NCBI GenBank assembly: GCA_041397365.1
Contig: JAWKWT010000005.1
Location: 1 to 64,000 of the forward strand
Origin: P52-10 sp041397365
GTDB lineage: Bacteria; Pseudomonadota; Alphaproteobacteria; Rhizobiales; Xanthobacteraceae
Length of the DNA stretch: 64,000 nt
Direction: 5' to 3'
Position 1 is the stretch's first letter. The number at the start of each line of letters is the position of its first letter. A model generated the notes under the pieces. It made no database searches and had not been told where the DNA came from. It was given only the letters and a program-made list of their open reading frames with translations. Made by a program: the position numbers and the translations under genes. This document shows, in pieces, positions 50,963 to 59,253 of the stretch.

Positions 50963-51946
50963 TTAGTAATTGACGAGTTGGCAGAGCACGCCGCTCTGCG
51001 GCGCGAGAATGTCGGGAAGCCGCGAAGGCAGATCGCCGAACGCGACCGGCGGCGCGAGCAGAACATCGAGCGCGGGATCGGACAACAGCGCCAGCGCCGC
51101 CGCCAGCCGCCGCCGATGCGACCAGCGCGAACGCCGCGACGGCGACACCTGCCCCACCTGGCTCGCGATCAGCTTCAGGCGGCGGCTGTGAAACGCACCG
51201 CCGAGCGCAAGCTCCGTGCTGCCGTTGCCGTACCAGCTCAGTTCGACGATGGTCGCCTCATTGCCCGCGGCCGCGATGGCGCTGGCGAGGCCAGCGGCGC
51301 TGCCGCTCGCATGAAAGACCAGATCGCAATCGTGTGGGATGGTCTCCGGCGCGGCGAATTTGAGTCCGAACGCGCGCGCGAGATGTTCCCGCGCGGGATT
51401 CGTGTCGATCAGCGTCACCTCCGCGCCGGGAAGCCGGCCGCAGAGATAGCCGACGAGGGCGCCGACCACGCCGGCTCCGACGATGGCAATGCGATCCGCA
51501 GGACCCGCGCCCGAATCCCAGAGTGCGTTGAGCGCCGTCTCCATATTGGCCGCCAGCACCGCGCGGCGCGGCGCGACATCCTCCGGCACCGGAAGAACCG
51601 CGTCCGGCACCGCATCGAAAACATCCTGATGCGGATGCAGCGCGAAGACGACTCGGCCGATGCCATCGGCGGGCCCGGCCTCGATCCGGCCGACCATGGC
51701 GTAGCCATATTTGACTGGGAACGGGAACCGCCCGTCCATCGCGGGGCAGCGCATCCGCTCGTGCTCGCTCTGCGGCACGCAACCGGCCTGCACAAGAGCC
51801 TCCGTGCCGCGACTGATCCCGCTATACAACGCACGGACGCGCAATGCGTCCGCCGCCAATACAGGCAGTCGTTCCTCGCGAATTTCGGCGCGGCCGGGCG
51901 CGACATACCAGAGGCTGTGCGCGATCTCCTGCGGGACGTGGGTCAA
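50963..51946 (-). CDS. MDR/zinc-type alcohol dehydrogenase-like protein lacking the zinc Cys
   Basis: 327 aa medium-chain dehydrogenase fold. The nucleotide-binding strand is IAIVGAGVVGALVGYLCG. The catalytic-zinc Cys position reads YSGISRGTEAL (Ser for Cys) and the GHE site is KYGYAMVGRIE, so zinc binding is probably lost, as in BchC-like relatives. TTG start at 51946 with AAGGA upstream is chosen (LTHVPQEIAHSLWYVAPG); the frame is open further up without homology. First gene of the operon, divergent from opgH. Confidence 0.8.
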   Translation of the reverse strand: MTHVPQEIAHSLWYVAPGRAEIREERLPVLAADALRVRALYSGISRGTEALVQAGCVPQSEHERMRCPAMDGRFPFPVKYGYAMVGRIEAGPADGIGRVVFALHPHQDVFDAVPDAVLPVPEDVAPRRAVLAANMETALNALWDSGAGPADRIAIVGAGVVGALVGYLCGRLPGAEVTLIDTNPAREHLARAFGLKFAAPETIPHDCDLVFHASGSAAGLASAIAAAGNEATIVELSWYGNGSTELALGGAFHSRRLKLIASQVGQVSPSRRSRWSHRRRLAAALALLSDPALDVLLAPPVAFGDLPSRLPDILAPQSGVLCQLVNY

Positions 51947-52005
51947 GACCGTTCCTTGATTGGACTTCGGAGCCTGCCGCCCCTTATACCTGTCATCGAC
52001 CGTCC

Positions 52006-53841
52006 ATGATGCCGACCATCCCCGCAGCAGAAACTCCGGACAGCCGAACCCGCGTGCGCGACCATTCGACCTCAACTATAGCAACAACCGGCCACGCCGG
52101 GGAAGCCGTCGGCCTGCGACGGGCGATCTTCGGCGCGCTGGTCGCGGCGAGCATCGTCGCCATGCTGGCGCTGTTCGCGCGGGTGCTGTCGCCGGGCGGC
52201 TACGGCCTCGCCGACATCGCTCTCATCGTCTGCTTCGGCCTGACGCTGCCCTGGATGGTGGTCGGCTTCTGGAACGCCGCCATCGGCTTCATCCTCGGCC
52301 GCTTCAGTGCGAACCCGCTGCGCGCGGTATTTCCGTCGGCAGCGGCCGCGCAATCCGAAAGCCCGATCGTCGAGTCCACCGCGATCCTGCTCTGCATCCG
52401 CAACGAGGTTACGCCGCGTCTTGTGCGCAACCTCGCGGCGATGATGGCCGACCTCGCCGCCACGCCCGACGCGCATCGCTTTCACATCTATGTGCTCAGC
52501 GACAGCAACGCGCCCGCCATCATCGACGCGGAGGCGACCGCCTTCGCCGCGATGGCGGAGCAATGGCGCGGCCGCATCGCACTCACCTACCGGCTTCGCG
52601 CCGACAATGCCGGCTACAAGGCCGGCAATATCGGCGATTTCTGCGCCCGCTGGGGCAACGACCACACCTTCGCGCTGGTGCTGGACGCCGACAGCTTCAT
52701 GTCGGCGGCTGCAATCCTGCGGCTGGTGCGCATCGCGCAATCCGATCCCCGCATCGGCATCCTGCAAAGCCTCGTGGTCGGCCTGCCCTCCACCAGCGCC
52801 TTCACGCGCATCTTCCAGTTCGGCATGCGGCTCGGCATGCGTTCCTACACGCTTGGCAGCGCGTGGTGGCAGGCCGATTGCGGCCCATATTGGGGACACA
52901 ACGCGCTGCTGCGCCTGAAACCTTTCACACGGTACGCGCAACTGCCCACGCCGCAAAAACCTGAAGACCAGATTCTTAGCCACGACCAGATCGAGGCGGT
53001 GCTGATGCGGGGCGGCGGCTCTCATGTGCGCGTGATCGCGGAAGAGTTCGAGAGCTGGGAGGAGAATCCGCCGAACCTCATCGAGTTTCTGCGGCGCGAC
53101 CTGCGCTGGTGCCGCGGCAATTTGCAATATTGGCGGTTCCTCGCGATGCCCGGACTGAAGCCCGTCAGCCGCTGCCAGTTGCTGTTCGCGATGCTGATGT
53201 TTCTCGGCTCGCCCGGCTGGATCGGCCTCATCGTCATCGGCACGCTGGCGCTCGCTCTCACGGACACGCCCGGCGATATGCTCGACATGACCGCCGGCTT
53301 CGCCATGTTCGTGCTGGTGCTGGCGATGTGGTACGCCCCGAAGATCGCCACCGTCGCCGACATCCTGTCGCGGAAAGAGGCGCGCGCGGCGTTCGGCGGC
53401 ACAGCGCGTTTCGCCGCGAGCGTTGCGACGGAAGTTACGGTGTTCATGATGCTGTCGTCGATCATGTGGTTCGGCCACACGCTGCTGATCCTGAGCCTGC
53501 CGTTCGGACGGCCGCTCGAATGGGCCGGTCAGATGCGCGACGGCCAGCGCATCCCGCTTGCGCAGGCGATCGCCGCGTTCTGGCCGCATACGCTTTTGGG
53601 CATGGGGCTGCTGGCGCTGCTGGGGGCGACGCATCCGGCCGCGCTGCCATACGCGATCGTTCTCGTCGGCGGGCTGGCGCTGTCGATTCCGCTGGCCGTG
53701 CTGACGGCGAATCCTCGCTTCGGCCGCTTCGCGACGCGCCTCGGAATCGGCCGGCTGCCGGAGGAAACGACGGAGCCGACGGCGCTGCGCCCGCTCGTCC
53801 TTCCCGCGATCGCCGCCGCCCGATCGCGGGCCGCCGAATGA
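52006..53841 (+). CDS. opgH: Glucan biosynthesis glucosyltransferase OpgH (MdoH)
   Basis: 611 aa inner-membrane glucosyltransferase making the beta-1,2-glucan backbone of osmoregulated periplasmic glucans from UDP-glucose. GT2 domain with ALVLDADSFMSAAAIL (DxD), QFGMRLGMRSYTLGSAWWQA, PEDQILSHDQIEAVLMRGGG (acid base), RRDLRWCRGNLQYWRFL (Q/RxxRW), and about seven membrane spans. Shorter than the 847-aa E. coli protein, as usual here. Double ATG at 52006/52009. No opgG is adjacent. Confidence 0.93.
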   Translation: MMPTIPAAETPDSRTRVRDHSTSTIATTGHAGEAVGLRRAIFGALVAASIVAMLALFARVLSPGGYGLADIALIVCFGLTLPWMVVGFWNAAIGFILGRFSANPLRAVFPSAAAAQSESPIVESTAILLCIRNEVTPRLVRNLAAMMADLAATPDAHRFHIYVLSDSNAPAIIDAEATAFAAMAEQWRGRIALTYRLRADNAGYKAGNIGDFCARWGNDHTFALVLDADSFMSAAAILRLVRIAQSDPRIGILQSLVVGLPSTSAFTRIFQFGMRLGMRSYTLGSAWWQADCGPYWGHNALLRLKPFTRYAQLPTPQKPEDQILSHDQIEAVLMRGGGSHVRVIAEEFESWEENPPNLIEFLRRDLRWCRGNLQYWRFLAMPGLKPVSRCQLLFAMLMFLGSPGWIGLIVIGTLALALTDTPGDMLDMTAGFAMFVLVLAMWYAPKIATVADILSRKEARAAFGGTARFAASVATEVTVFMMLSSIMWFGHTLLILSLPFGRPLEWAGQMRDGQRIPLAQAIAAFWPHTLLGMGLLALLGATHPAALPYAIVLVGGLALSIPLAVLTANPRFGRFATRLGIGRLPEETTEPTALRPLVLPAIAAARSRAAE

Positions 53842-55205
53842 CGATGCCGCGCAACGATCCCTGGCGATGGCTGCCGCCGCTGCTCGCGGGCATCGGCTTC
53901 GCGCTGACTCTGGCGATTTTCTATCCGGGCATCATGAATTACGACGCCCGCTACGTGTATCTGGACGCGCAGCGCGGCTTCTATGGCGACTGGCAATCGC
54001 CGGTGATGACGCTGCTCTGGAAGCTGATCGATCCGGCAGCACCAGGACCGGCGAGCATGTTCCTGCTGATCGCGGCGCTCTACTGGCTCAGCTTCGCCCT
54101 TCTGGCTACCGCGCTCGCGCGACGCTCGCTGGCCCTTGCCTGCGCCGCGCCGCTGGTGGCGCTGACGCCGCCGCTGTTCGCCCTTGTCGGCGTGATCTGG
54201 CGCGACGTGCTGATGGCGGCGTGCTGGCTGGTCGCCATGGCGCTGGTCTATGCGTTTCACGCACGAGATCGCTGGCTGGCGGCGGCGCGGATCACGGCGC
54301 TGCTCCTGATCGTGTTCGGCGTGCTGATCCGCCCGAACGCGATCGCCGCGGCGCCATTGCTGATCGGTTACGCACTCTGGCCGCACAGTTTTTCGTGGAA
54401 GCGCATGCTCGCGCTTCTCGTGCCGGCGATGCTGGCGCTCGTGGTCACCGTGCAACTGGTCTATTACGGCGCGCTTCACGCCACCCGCCAAAACCCGCTG
54501 CACTCGATCATGGTGTTCGACCTCGGCGGCATCACCTATCATTCCGACGAAAACCAGTTTCCTGCAAAATGGTCGGCGGAGGAAATGGATGCGCTGCGCG
54601 GCCGCTGCTACGATCCGTCCTACTGGAACGTCTACTGGAACGGCGAATGCAAATTCGTAATGGCGCGGCTGGAGCATGAGCTGCATCTCTTCGGCACGCC
54701 CGCGCTGACCCGCGCATGGGCCGACGCCATCGTCCGGCATCCGCTGGCCTATCTCCAGCACCGCCTCAGCTTCTTCCGCACCTTCCTGCTCGATCCGCAG
54801 CTGGTGATGTGGACGACCGATCTCGACAACCCGTCGCAAACGGTGTTCGCGGACCGGCCGGCTTTCATGGCGCTGAAGCGGATGCATGATGTGTTGCAGC
54901 CGACGCCGCTGTTCCGGATGGGAACGTGGCTCGCAGCGGCGCTCGCCGTGTTCGCGCTCGGCTGGCGACGGCGACAATCGGCGGACGGCGCGTTCGTGCT
55001 CGCGGCGTCCGGCTCGGCGGTGCTCTATGTGCTGAGCTATCTGCCGCTCGGCGTCGCGTCGGAGTTCCGCTACATTTATTGGGCGGTCGTTGCGACCGCC
55101 GCGGGCGCGCTCGTTCTTTTTGCACCTCGGCGCGCGCCAGCCGATCCCGTAAAGGATGCGGCAGGCAGCACGCCTTCACAAGCTACCGCATCGTCGGGAT
55201 CGTGA
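53838..55205 (+). CDS. Polytopic membrane protein of unknown function coupled to opgH
   Basis: 455 aa with about ten hydrophobic segments and a central periplasmic-looking stretch (residues about 220-310, GGITYHSDENQFPAKWSAEE, with paired Cys later: GRCYDPSYWNVYWNGECKF). YPGIMNYDARYVYLDAQRG near the N-terminus resembles the first loop of GT-C-type or oligosaccharide-repeat membrane enzymes. ATG overlaps the opgH stop (ATGA). Candidate glucan-modifying transferase; no family recognised for certain. Confidence 0.75.
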   Translation: MTMPRNDPWRWLPPLLAGIGFALTLAIFYPGIMNYDARYVYLDAQRGFYGDWQSPVMTLLWKLIDPAAPGPASMFLLIAALYWLSFALLATALARRSLALACAAPLVALTPPLFALVGVIWRDVLMAACWLVAMALVYAFHARDRWLAAARITALLLIVFGVLIRPNAIAAAPLLIGYALWPHSFSWKRMLALLVPAMLALVVTVQLVYYGALHATRQNPLHSIMVFDLGGITYHSDENQFPAKWSAEEMDALRGRCYDPSYWNVYWNGECKFVMARLEHELHLFGTPALTRAWADAIVRHPLAYLQHRLSFFRTFLLDPQLVMWTTDLDNPSQTVFADRPAFMALKRMHDVLQPTPLFRMGTWLAAALAVFALGWRRRQSADGAFVLAASGSAVLYVLSYLPLGVASEFRYIYWAVVATAAGALVLFAPRRAPADPVKDAAGSTPSQATASSGS

Positions 55206-56679
55206 ACTCCGCGCCGCCCTTGGTGCCGGAGGGCCAGCGCGAGGTGACGGTCTTGGTCTTGGTGTAGAAGCGGATCGAGTCGGGGCCGTGCTGGTTCAGG
55301 TCACCGAAGCCGGACGCCTTCCAGCCGCCGAAGGTGTGATAGGCGAGCAGCACCGGGATCGCGAAGTTCACGCCGACCATGCCGACCTGCACGCGATTGG
55401 TGAAATCCCGCGCCGCGTCGCCGTCGCGGGTGAAGATCGATACGCCGTTGCCGTATTCGTGCTCGGACGGCAGCCGCAGCGCCTCCTCGTAATCCCTCGC
55501 GCGCACAACGGAGAGCACGGGGCCGAAAATCTCCTCCTTGTAGATGCGCATGTCCGGCGTGACGTTGTCGAACAGGCTGCCGCCGATGAAGAAGCCTTTC
55601 TCATAGCCTTGCATCCTGAAGCCGCGGCCGTCCACCTTCAGCTGCGCGCCTTCCTTCACGCCGATGTCGATGTAGTTTCGCACGCGCTCCACCGCGTCGC
55701 GCGCCACCATCGGCCCGTAATCGGCCGCAGCATCGGTCGACAGGCCGATCCTCAGCCCCTCCACGCGCGGAATCAGCTTCTCCACCAGCCGGTCCGCCGT
55801 CGCCTGCCCGACCGGCACCGCCACCGAGATCGCCATGCAGCGCTCGCCGGCCGAGCCGTAGCCCGCGCCGACCAGCGCATCCACCGCCTGGTCCATGTCG
55901 GCGTCCGGCATGATGACCATGTGGTTCTTGGCGCCGCCAAAACACTGCACGCGCTTTCCATGCGCGCAGCCGGTCGCGTAAATATACTGCGCGATCGCGG
56001 TCGAGCCGACGAAGCCGATCGCCTTGATGCGCGAGTCAGTGAGCAGCGTATCGACCGCTTCCTTGTCGCCGTTGACGACGTTGAGGATGCCCGGCGGCAG
56101 GCCGGCTTCCAGCATCAGCTCTGCGAGTCGCATCGGCACGGACGGATCGCGCTCCGACGGCTTCAGAATGAAGGCGTTGCCGCAGGCGATGGCGGGCGCG
56201 AACTTCCACATCGGGATCATCGCCGGAAAATTGAACGGCGTGATACCGGCGACGACACCGAGCGGCTGGCGCATCGAATAGATATCGATCGCAGGACCAG
56301 CGCCCTCAGTATATTCACCCTTTAACAAATGCGGGATGCCGCAGGCGAACTCGACCACCTCGACGCCGCGCTGGATGTCGCCCGCGTCGGGAATCGTCTT
56401 GCCGTGCTCGGACGACAGCAGCGCCGCGAGCGAATCCGTTTCCTTGGCGATCAGTTCGAGGAACTTGAACATCACCCGCGCGCGGCGCTGCGGATTGGTT
56501 GCGGCCCAGGCCGGCTGCGCGGCCGCGGCATCGGCGACCGCCTGCTCGACCTCGGCCTTCGAGGCCAGCGCCACCTTCGCACGCACTTGCCCGTGTCCGG
56601 ATTGAATACATCCCGCGCTCCGGCCCGAGCCGCCCTTGACCTGCCTGCCGCCAATAAAGTGACCGATCTCCCGCATCAT
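55183..56679 (-). CDS. mmsA: CoA-acylating methylmalonate-semialdehyde dehydrogenase
   Basis: 498 aa aldehyde dehydrogenase of valine and inositol breakdown, making propionyl-CoA. FNFPAMIPMWKFAPAIACGN, FVGSTAIAQYIYATG and the catalytic Cys in GAGYGSAGERCMAISVAV are typical of MmsA. Residues 23-31 (AGCIQSGHGQ region) do not match the family, but a shifted frame there reads RDVFNPDTGK, so two small indels that cancel are present. The 3' end overlaps the membrane-protein gene at 55183-55205. Confidence 0.93.
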   Translation of the reverse strand: MMREIGHFIGGRQVKGGSGRSAGCIQSGHGQVRAKVALASKAEVEQAVADAAAAQPAWAATNPQRRARVMFKFLELIAKETDSLAALLSSEHGKTIPDAGDIQRGVEVVEFACGIPHLLKGEYTEGAGPAIDIYSMRQPLGVVAGITPFNFPAMIPMWKFAPAIACGNAFILKPSERDPSVPMRLAELMLEAGLPPGILNVVNGDKEAVDTLLTDSRIKAIGFVGSTAIAQYIYATGCAHGKRVQCFGGAKNHMVIMPDADMDQAVDALVGAGYGSAGERCMAISVAVPVGQATADRLVEKLIPRVEGLRIGLSTDAAADYGPMVARDAVERVRNYIDIGVKEGAQLKVDGRGFRMQGYEKGFFIGGSLFDNVTPDMRIYKEEIFGPVLSVVRARDYEEALRLPSEHEYGNGVSIFTRDGDAARDFTNRVQVGMVGVNFAIPVLLAYHTFGGWKASGFGDLNQHGPDSIRFYTKTKTVTSRWPSGTKGGAEFTIPTMR

Positions 56680-56851
56680 CTCCGCCCTGCTTCGCTTTTA
56701 TGATTTCGGCGTGTGAAACAAACGCCGATGCGCCGCGGGCAATGTCGCATGGCAACCGCCGAGCGGCAAATCCGAATTGCCGATGGCTGCGATCCGATTC
56801 GTTGCACGATACCGGCGCGCGCGACGGCTTGGCAGGAAAAGGCTTGTCGGC

Positions 56852-57073
56852 TCAGTCTTTCGCGCGTAGCGCCCGCAGGCTGGCGAGCCACTGTTCCGTA
56901 TCTTCCAGCGGCGCGAGCGGTGGCGCTGTTTCCGCCTTCCGCTCCGCTTCGGCCCGTGCCGCAAATTCTTCGGCCAGCGATTCGAACAGCGCGCGGACGC
57001 GCGGATTGTCGGTGGCGCCGGCGAGCCGCGCCGACGTATCCGCCTTCGATTTCGCGTCCGAGACTATCGTCAT
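56852..57073 (-). CDS. Small hypothetical protein
   Basis: 73 aa, predicted largely helical and charged (ADTSARLAGATDNPRVRALF, FAARAEAERKAET). No known domain recognised and no clear ribosome binding site precedes the ATG. Compositional bias and an uninterrupted minus-strand frame downstream of the small membrane gene support it moderately. Confidence 0.55.
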   Translation of the reverse strand: MTIVSDAKSKADTSARLAGATDNPRVRALFESLAEEFAARAEAERKAETAPPLAPLEDTEQWLASLRALRAKD

Positions 57074-57127
57074 GCGGCGAACATACGTCGCGAGCGTTAA
57101 ATCGCCGCTAACGGACCGGCGTGCCGT

Positions 57128-57292
57128 TCAGCGCTGGGTGTGCTGGCGCGCGATGAGAAACGCCAGCGCGCCGAAGCCGATCGCCCAGATCAACGCCGTC
57201 TGGAGGTTGGTGCCGAGAACAAGGAAGTTGAGGACGAAGATGAAGACGGCCGCGCCGACCGTATGCAGGATCATATAGCGCAGCTTGTTCAT
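57128..57292 (-). CDS. Small two-span membrane protein
   Basis: 54 aa: MNKLRYMILHT, span 1 (VGAAVFIFVLNFLVLG), loop TNLQT, span 2 (ALIWAIGFGALAFLIA) and a basic tail RQHTQR. GAGGGA lies just before the ATG. Too short for usual gene finders. Positive-inside pattern fits both termini in the cytoplasm. Function unknown. Confidence 0.75.
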   Translation of the reverse strand: MNKLRYMILHTVGAAVFIFVLNFLVLGTNLQTALIWAIGFGALAFLIARQHTQR

Positions 57293-57345
57293 TCCCTCGC
57301 CCCTCCTGTCGCCGCGATGCGCGGCATTGCCATGACTCGCGTCGC

Positions 57346-57378
57346 AAAAAGGCCCGGCAGGGGAGAACCTGCCGGGCC
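57346..57378 (-). terminator. Intrinsic terminator of the MHS transporter gene
   Basis: Perfect 11-bp stem GGCCCGGCAGG/CCTGCCGGGCC with a 6-base loop, followed on the minus strand by TTTTT. Lies 8 bases after the transporter stop codon. Classical rho-independent terminator. Confidence 0.9.
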
Positions 57379-57385
57379 GGTTAAC

Positions 57386-59047
57386 CTACTTCGTGATATC
57401 CACATCCTTGGTTTCGGGCAGCCAGATCATGCCGACGATGAAAGTGATCGACGCGAAGATGATCGGATACCACAGGCCCGCATAGATATCGCCGGTCGAG
57501 GCGACGATCGCGAACGCGGTCGCCGGCAGCAACCCGCCGAACCAGCCATTGCCGATGTGATAGGGCAGCGACATGGAGGTGTAGCGGATGCGGGTCGGGA
57601 ACAGTTCGACCAGCATCGCCGCGATCGGCCCGTAGACCATCGTCACGAACAGCACCAGCACGAACAGCAGCCCGATAACGGCGGCGACCTGCGGTCGGAA
57701 GATGTCGAACGGATGCGACATCTTCACGATCTGCGCGTCGCCGGCCTTCGGATAGCCAGCCGCCTGAAGCGCGGCCAGCGTCGCCGCATTCGACGTCGCG
57801 GCGTTGACGTAGGGCACGTCCTTGTCGTTGATCTTGATGACGACGGGCGAGCCCGCCGCCCCCGCGACGGTGTCATATTTCACCGACGACTGGGCGAGGA
57901 ACGAACGCGCCGTGTCGCAAGGCGCCGAGAAGACGCGCGTGCCGACCGGATTGAACAGGTCGCCGCAGGCTTTCGGGTCCGCGACCACCGACACCTTCAC
58001 ATTCTCGATCGCTCGTTCCAGCGCCGGATTGGCGTGAGTCGAGATCTGCTTGAAGATCGGGATGAAGGTGAGCGCCGCGATCAGACAGCCGGCCATGATG
58101 ATCGGCTTGCGGCCGATCCTGTCCGACAGCACGCCGAACACGATGAAGAAGCCGGTCCCAAGCAACAGCGACCAGGCGATCAGGAGGTTTGCCGTATAGC
58201 CGTCCACCTTCAGGATCGATTGCAGAAAGAACAGCGCGTAGAACTGGCCGGTGTACCAGACCACGCCCTGACCCATCACGCCGCCGACCAGCGCCAGCAG
58301 CACGATCTTGGCGTTGCTCCAGTTGCCGAAGGATTCGGTCAGCGGCGCTTTCGAAGCCTTGCCCTCCTCCTTCATCTTCTTGAAGATCGGAGATTCGTTC
58401 AGCTTCAGGCGGATGATGACGGAAACGCCGAGCAGCACGATCGACAGCAGGAACGGAACGCGCCAGCCCCAGGCCGCGAATTCGGCCTCGCCGAGAATCG
58501 ACCGCGTGGCGAGGATCACCAGCAGCGACAGGAACAGACCCAGCGTCGCCGTGGTCTGAATGAAGGAGGTGTAGTAGCCGCGCTTGCCGGGCGGCGCATG
58601 TTCGGCGACATAGGTCGCGGCGCCGCCATATTCGCCGCCGAGCGCGAGGCCCTGCAACAGGCGCAGCGTAATCAGGATGATCGGCGCGGCGATGCCGATG
58701 GTCGCAGCGTTCGGCAACAGGCCGACGATGAAGGTCGACAGGCCCATGATGACGATGGTGACGAGGAAGGTGTATTTGCGGCCGACCAGGTCGCCGACGC
58801 GGCCGAACACGATCGCGCCGAACGGGCGGACGAGGAAGCCGGCGGCGAAAGCCAGCAGCGCGAAGATGTCGCGCGTCGCCGGCGGATAGGCGCTGAAGAA
58901 CTGCGCGCCGATGATCGCCGCCAGCGATCCGTAAAGATAGAAATCATACCACTCGAAAACCGTGCCGAGGGACGATGCGACGATGACGAAACGCTCGTCC
59001 TTCGTCATGCCCCCGGCCCTCCCAGGTGCCGCGGTTGTCACCGACAT
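57386..59047 (-). CDS. MHS-family MFS transporter with a large extra loop
   Basis: 553 aa metabolite:H+ symporter type. FEWYDFYLYGSLAAIIG, GRVGDLVGRKYTFLVTI and LRLLQGLALGGEYGGAATYV are MHS signatures. Between spans 8 and 9 (about residues 345-450) there is an extra block of about 100 hydrophilic residues with paired Cys (DPKACGDLF, SAPCDTARS), absent from the usual 430-450-aa members. Probably imports an organic acid or aromatic acid. Followed by a strong terminator. Confidence 0.9.
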   Translation of the reverse strand: MSVTTAAPGRAGGMTKDERFVIVASSLGTVFEWYDFYLYGSLAAIIGAQFFSAYPPATRDIFALLAFAAGFLVRPFGAIVFGRVGDLVGRKYTFLVTIVIMGLSTFIVGLLPNAATIGIAAPIILITLRLLQGLALGGEYGGAATYVAEHAPPGKRGYYTSFIQTTATLGLFLSLLVILATRSILGEAEFAAWGWRVPFLLSIVLLGVSVIIRLKLNESPIFKKMKEEGKASKAPLTESFGNWSNAKIVLLALVGGVMGQGVVWYTGQFYALFFLQSILKVDGYTANLLIAWSLLLGTGFFIVFGVLSDRIGRKPIIMAGCLIAALTFIPIFKQISTHANPALERAIENVKVSVVADPKACGDLFNPVGTRVFSAPCDTARSFLAQSSVKYDTVAGAAGSPVVIKINDKDVPYVNAATSNAATLAALQAAGYPKAGDAQIVKMSHPFDIFRPQVAAVIGLLFVLVLFVTMVYGPIAAMLVELFPTRIRYTSMSLPYHIGNGWFGGLLPATAFAIVASTGDIYAGLWYPIIFASITFIVGMIWLPETKDVDITK

Positions 59048-59253
59048 CCTAATTCCTCCCCATATATTGTTTGTCTGGCTCGCAGCCGCACGATTTCTCG
59101 ACGCAGCGACGGCTCGGGAAAGAATAACATCGACGGAAAAGCCGCCCCAATACGACTTTCGGCGTTGTCCGCCGCATCGCGTCTACGACCAAAGACGAAC
59201 ATGCGACCGCGCGGGACGATGCGCGCGCGAGGGGCGGGAGCGACGGATGCCGC

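Noticed and set aside
51844..52005. Upstream extension of opgH
   Set aside because: It overlaps the divergent dehydrogenase start region and lacks conserved residues.
52072..53634. 520-codon minus-strand frame opposite opgH
   Set aside because: Antisense of a clear OpgH gene; sequence is rich in Arg, Glu, Gln and His without structure.
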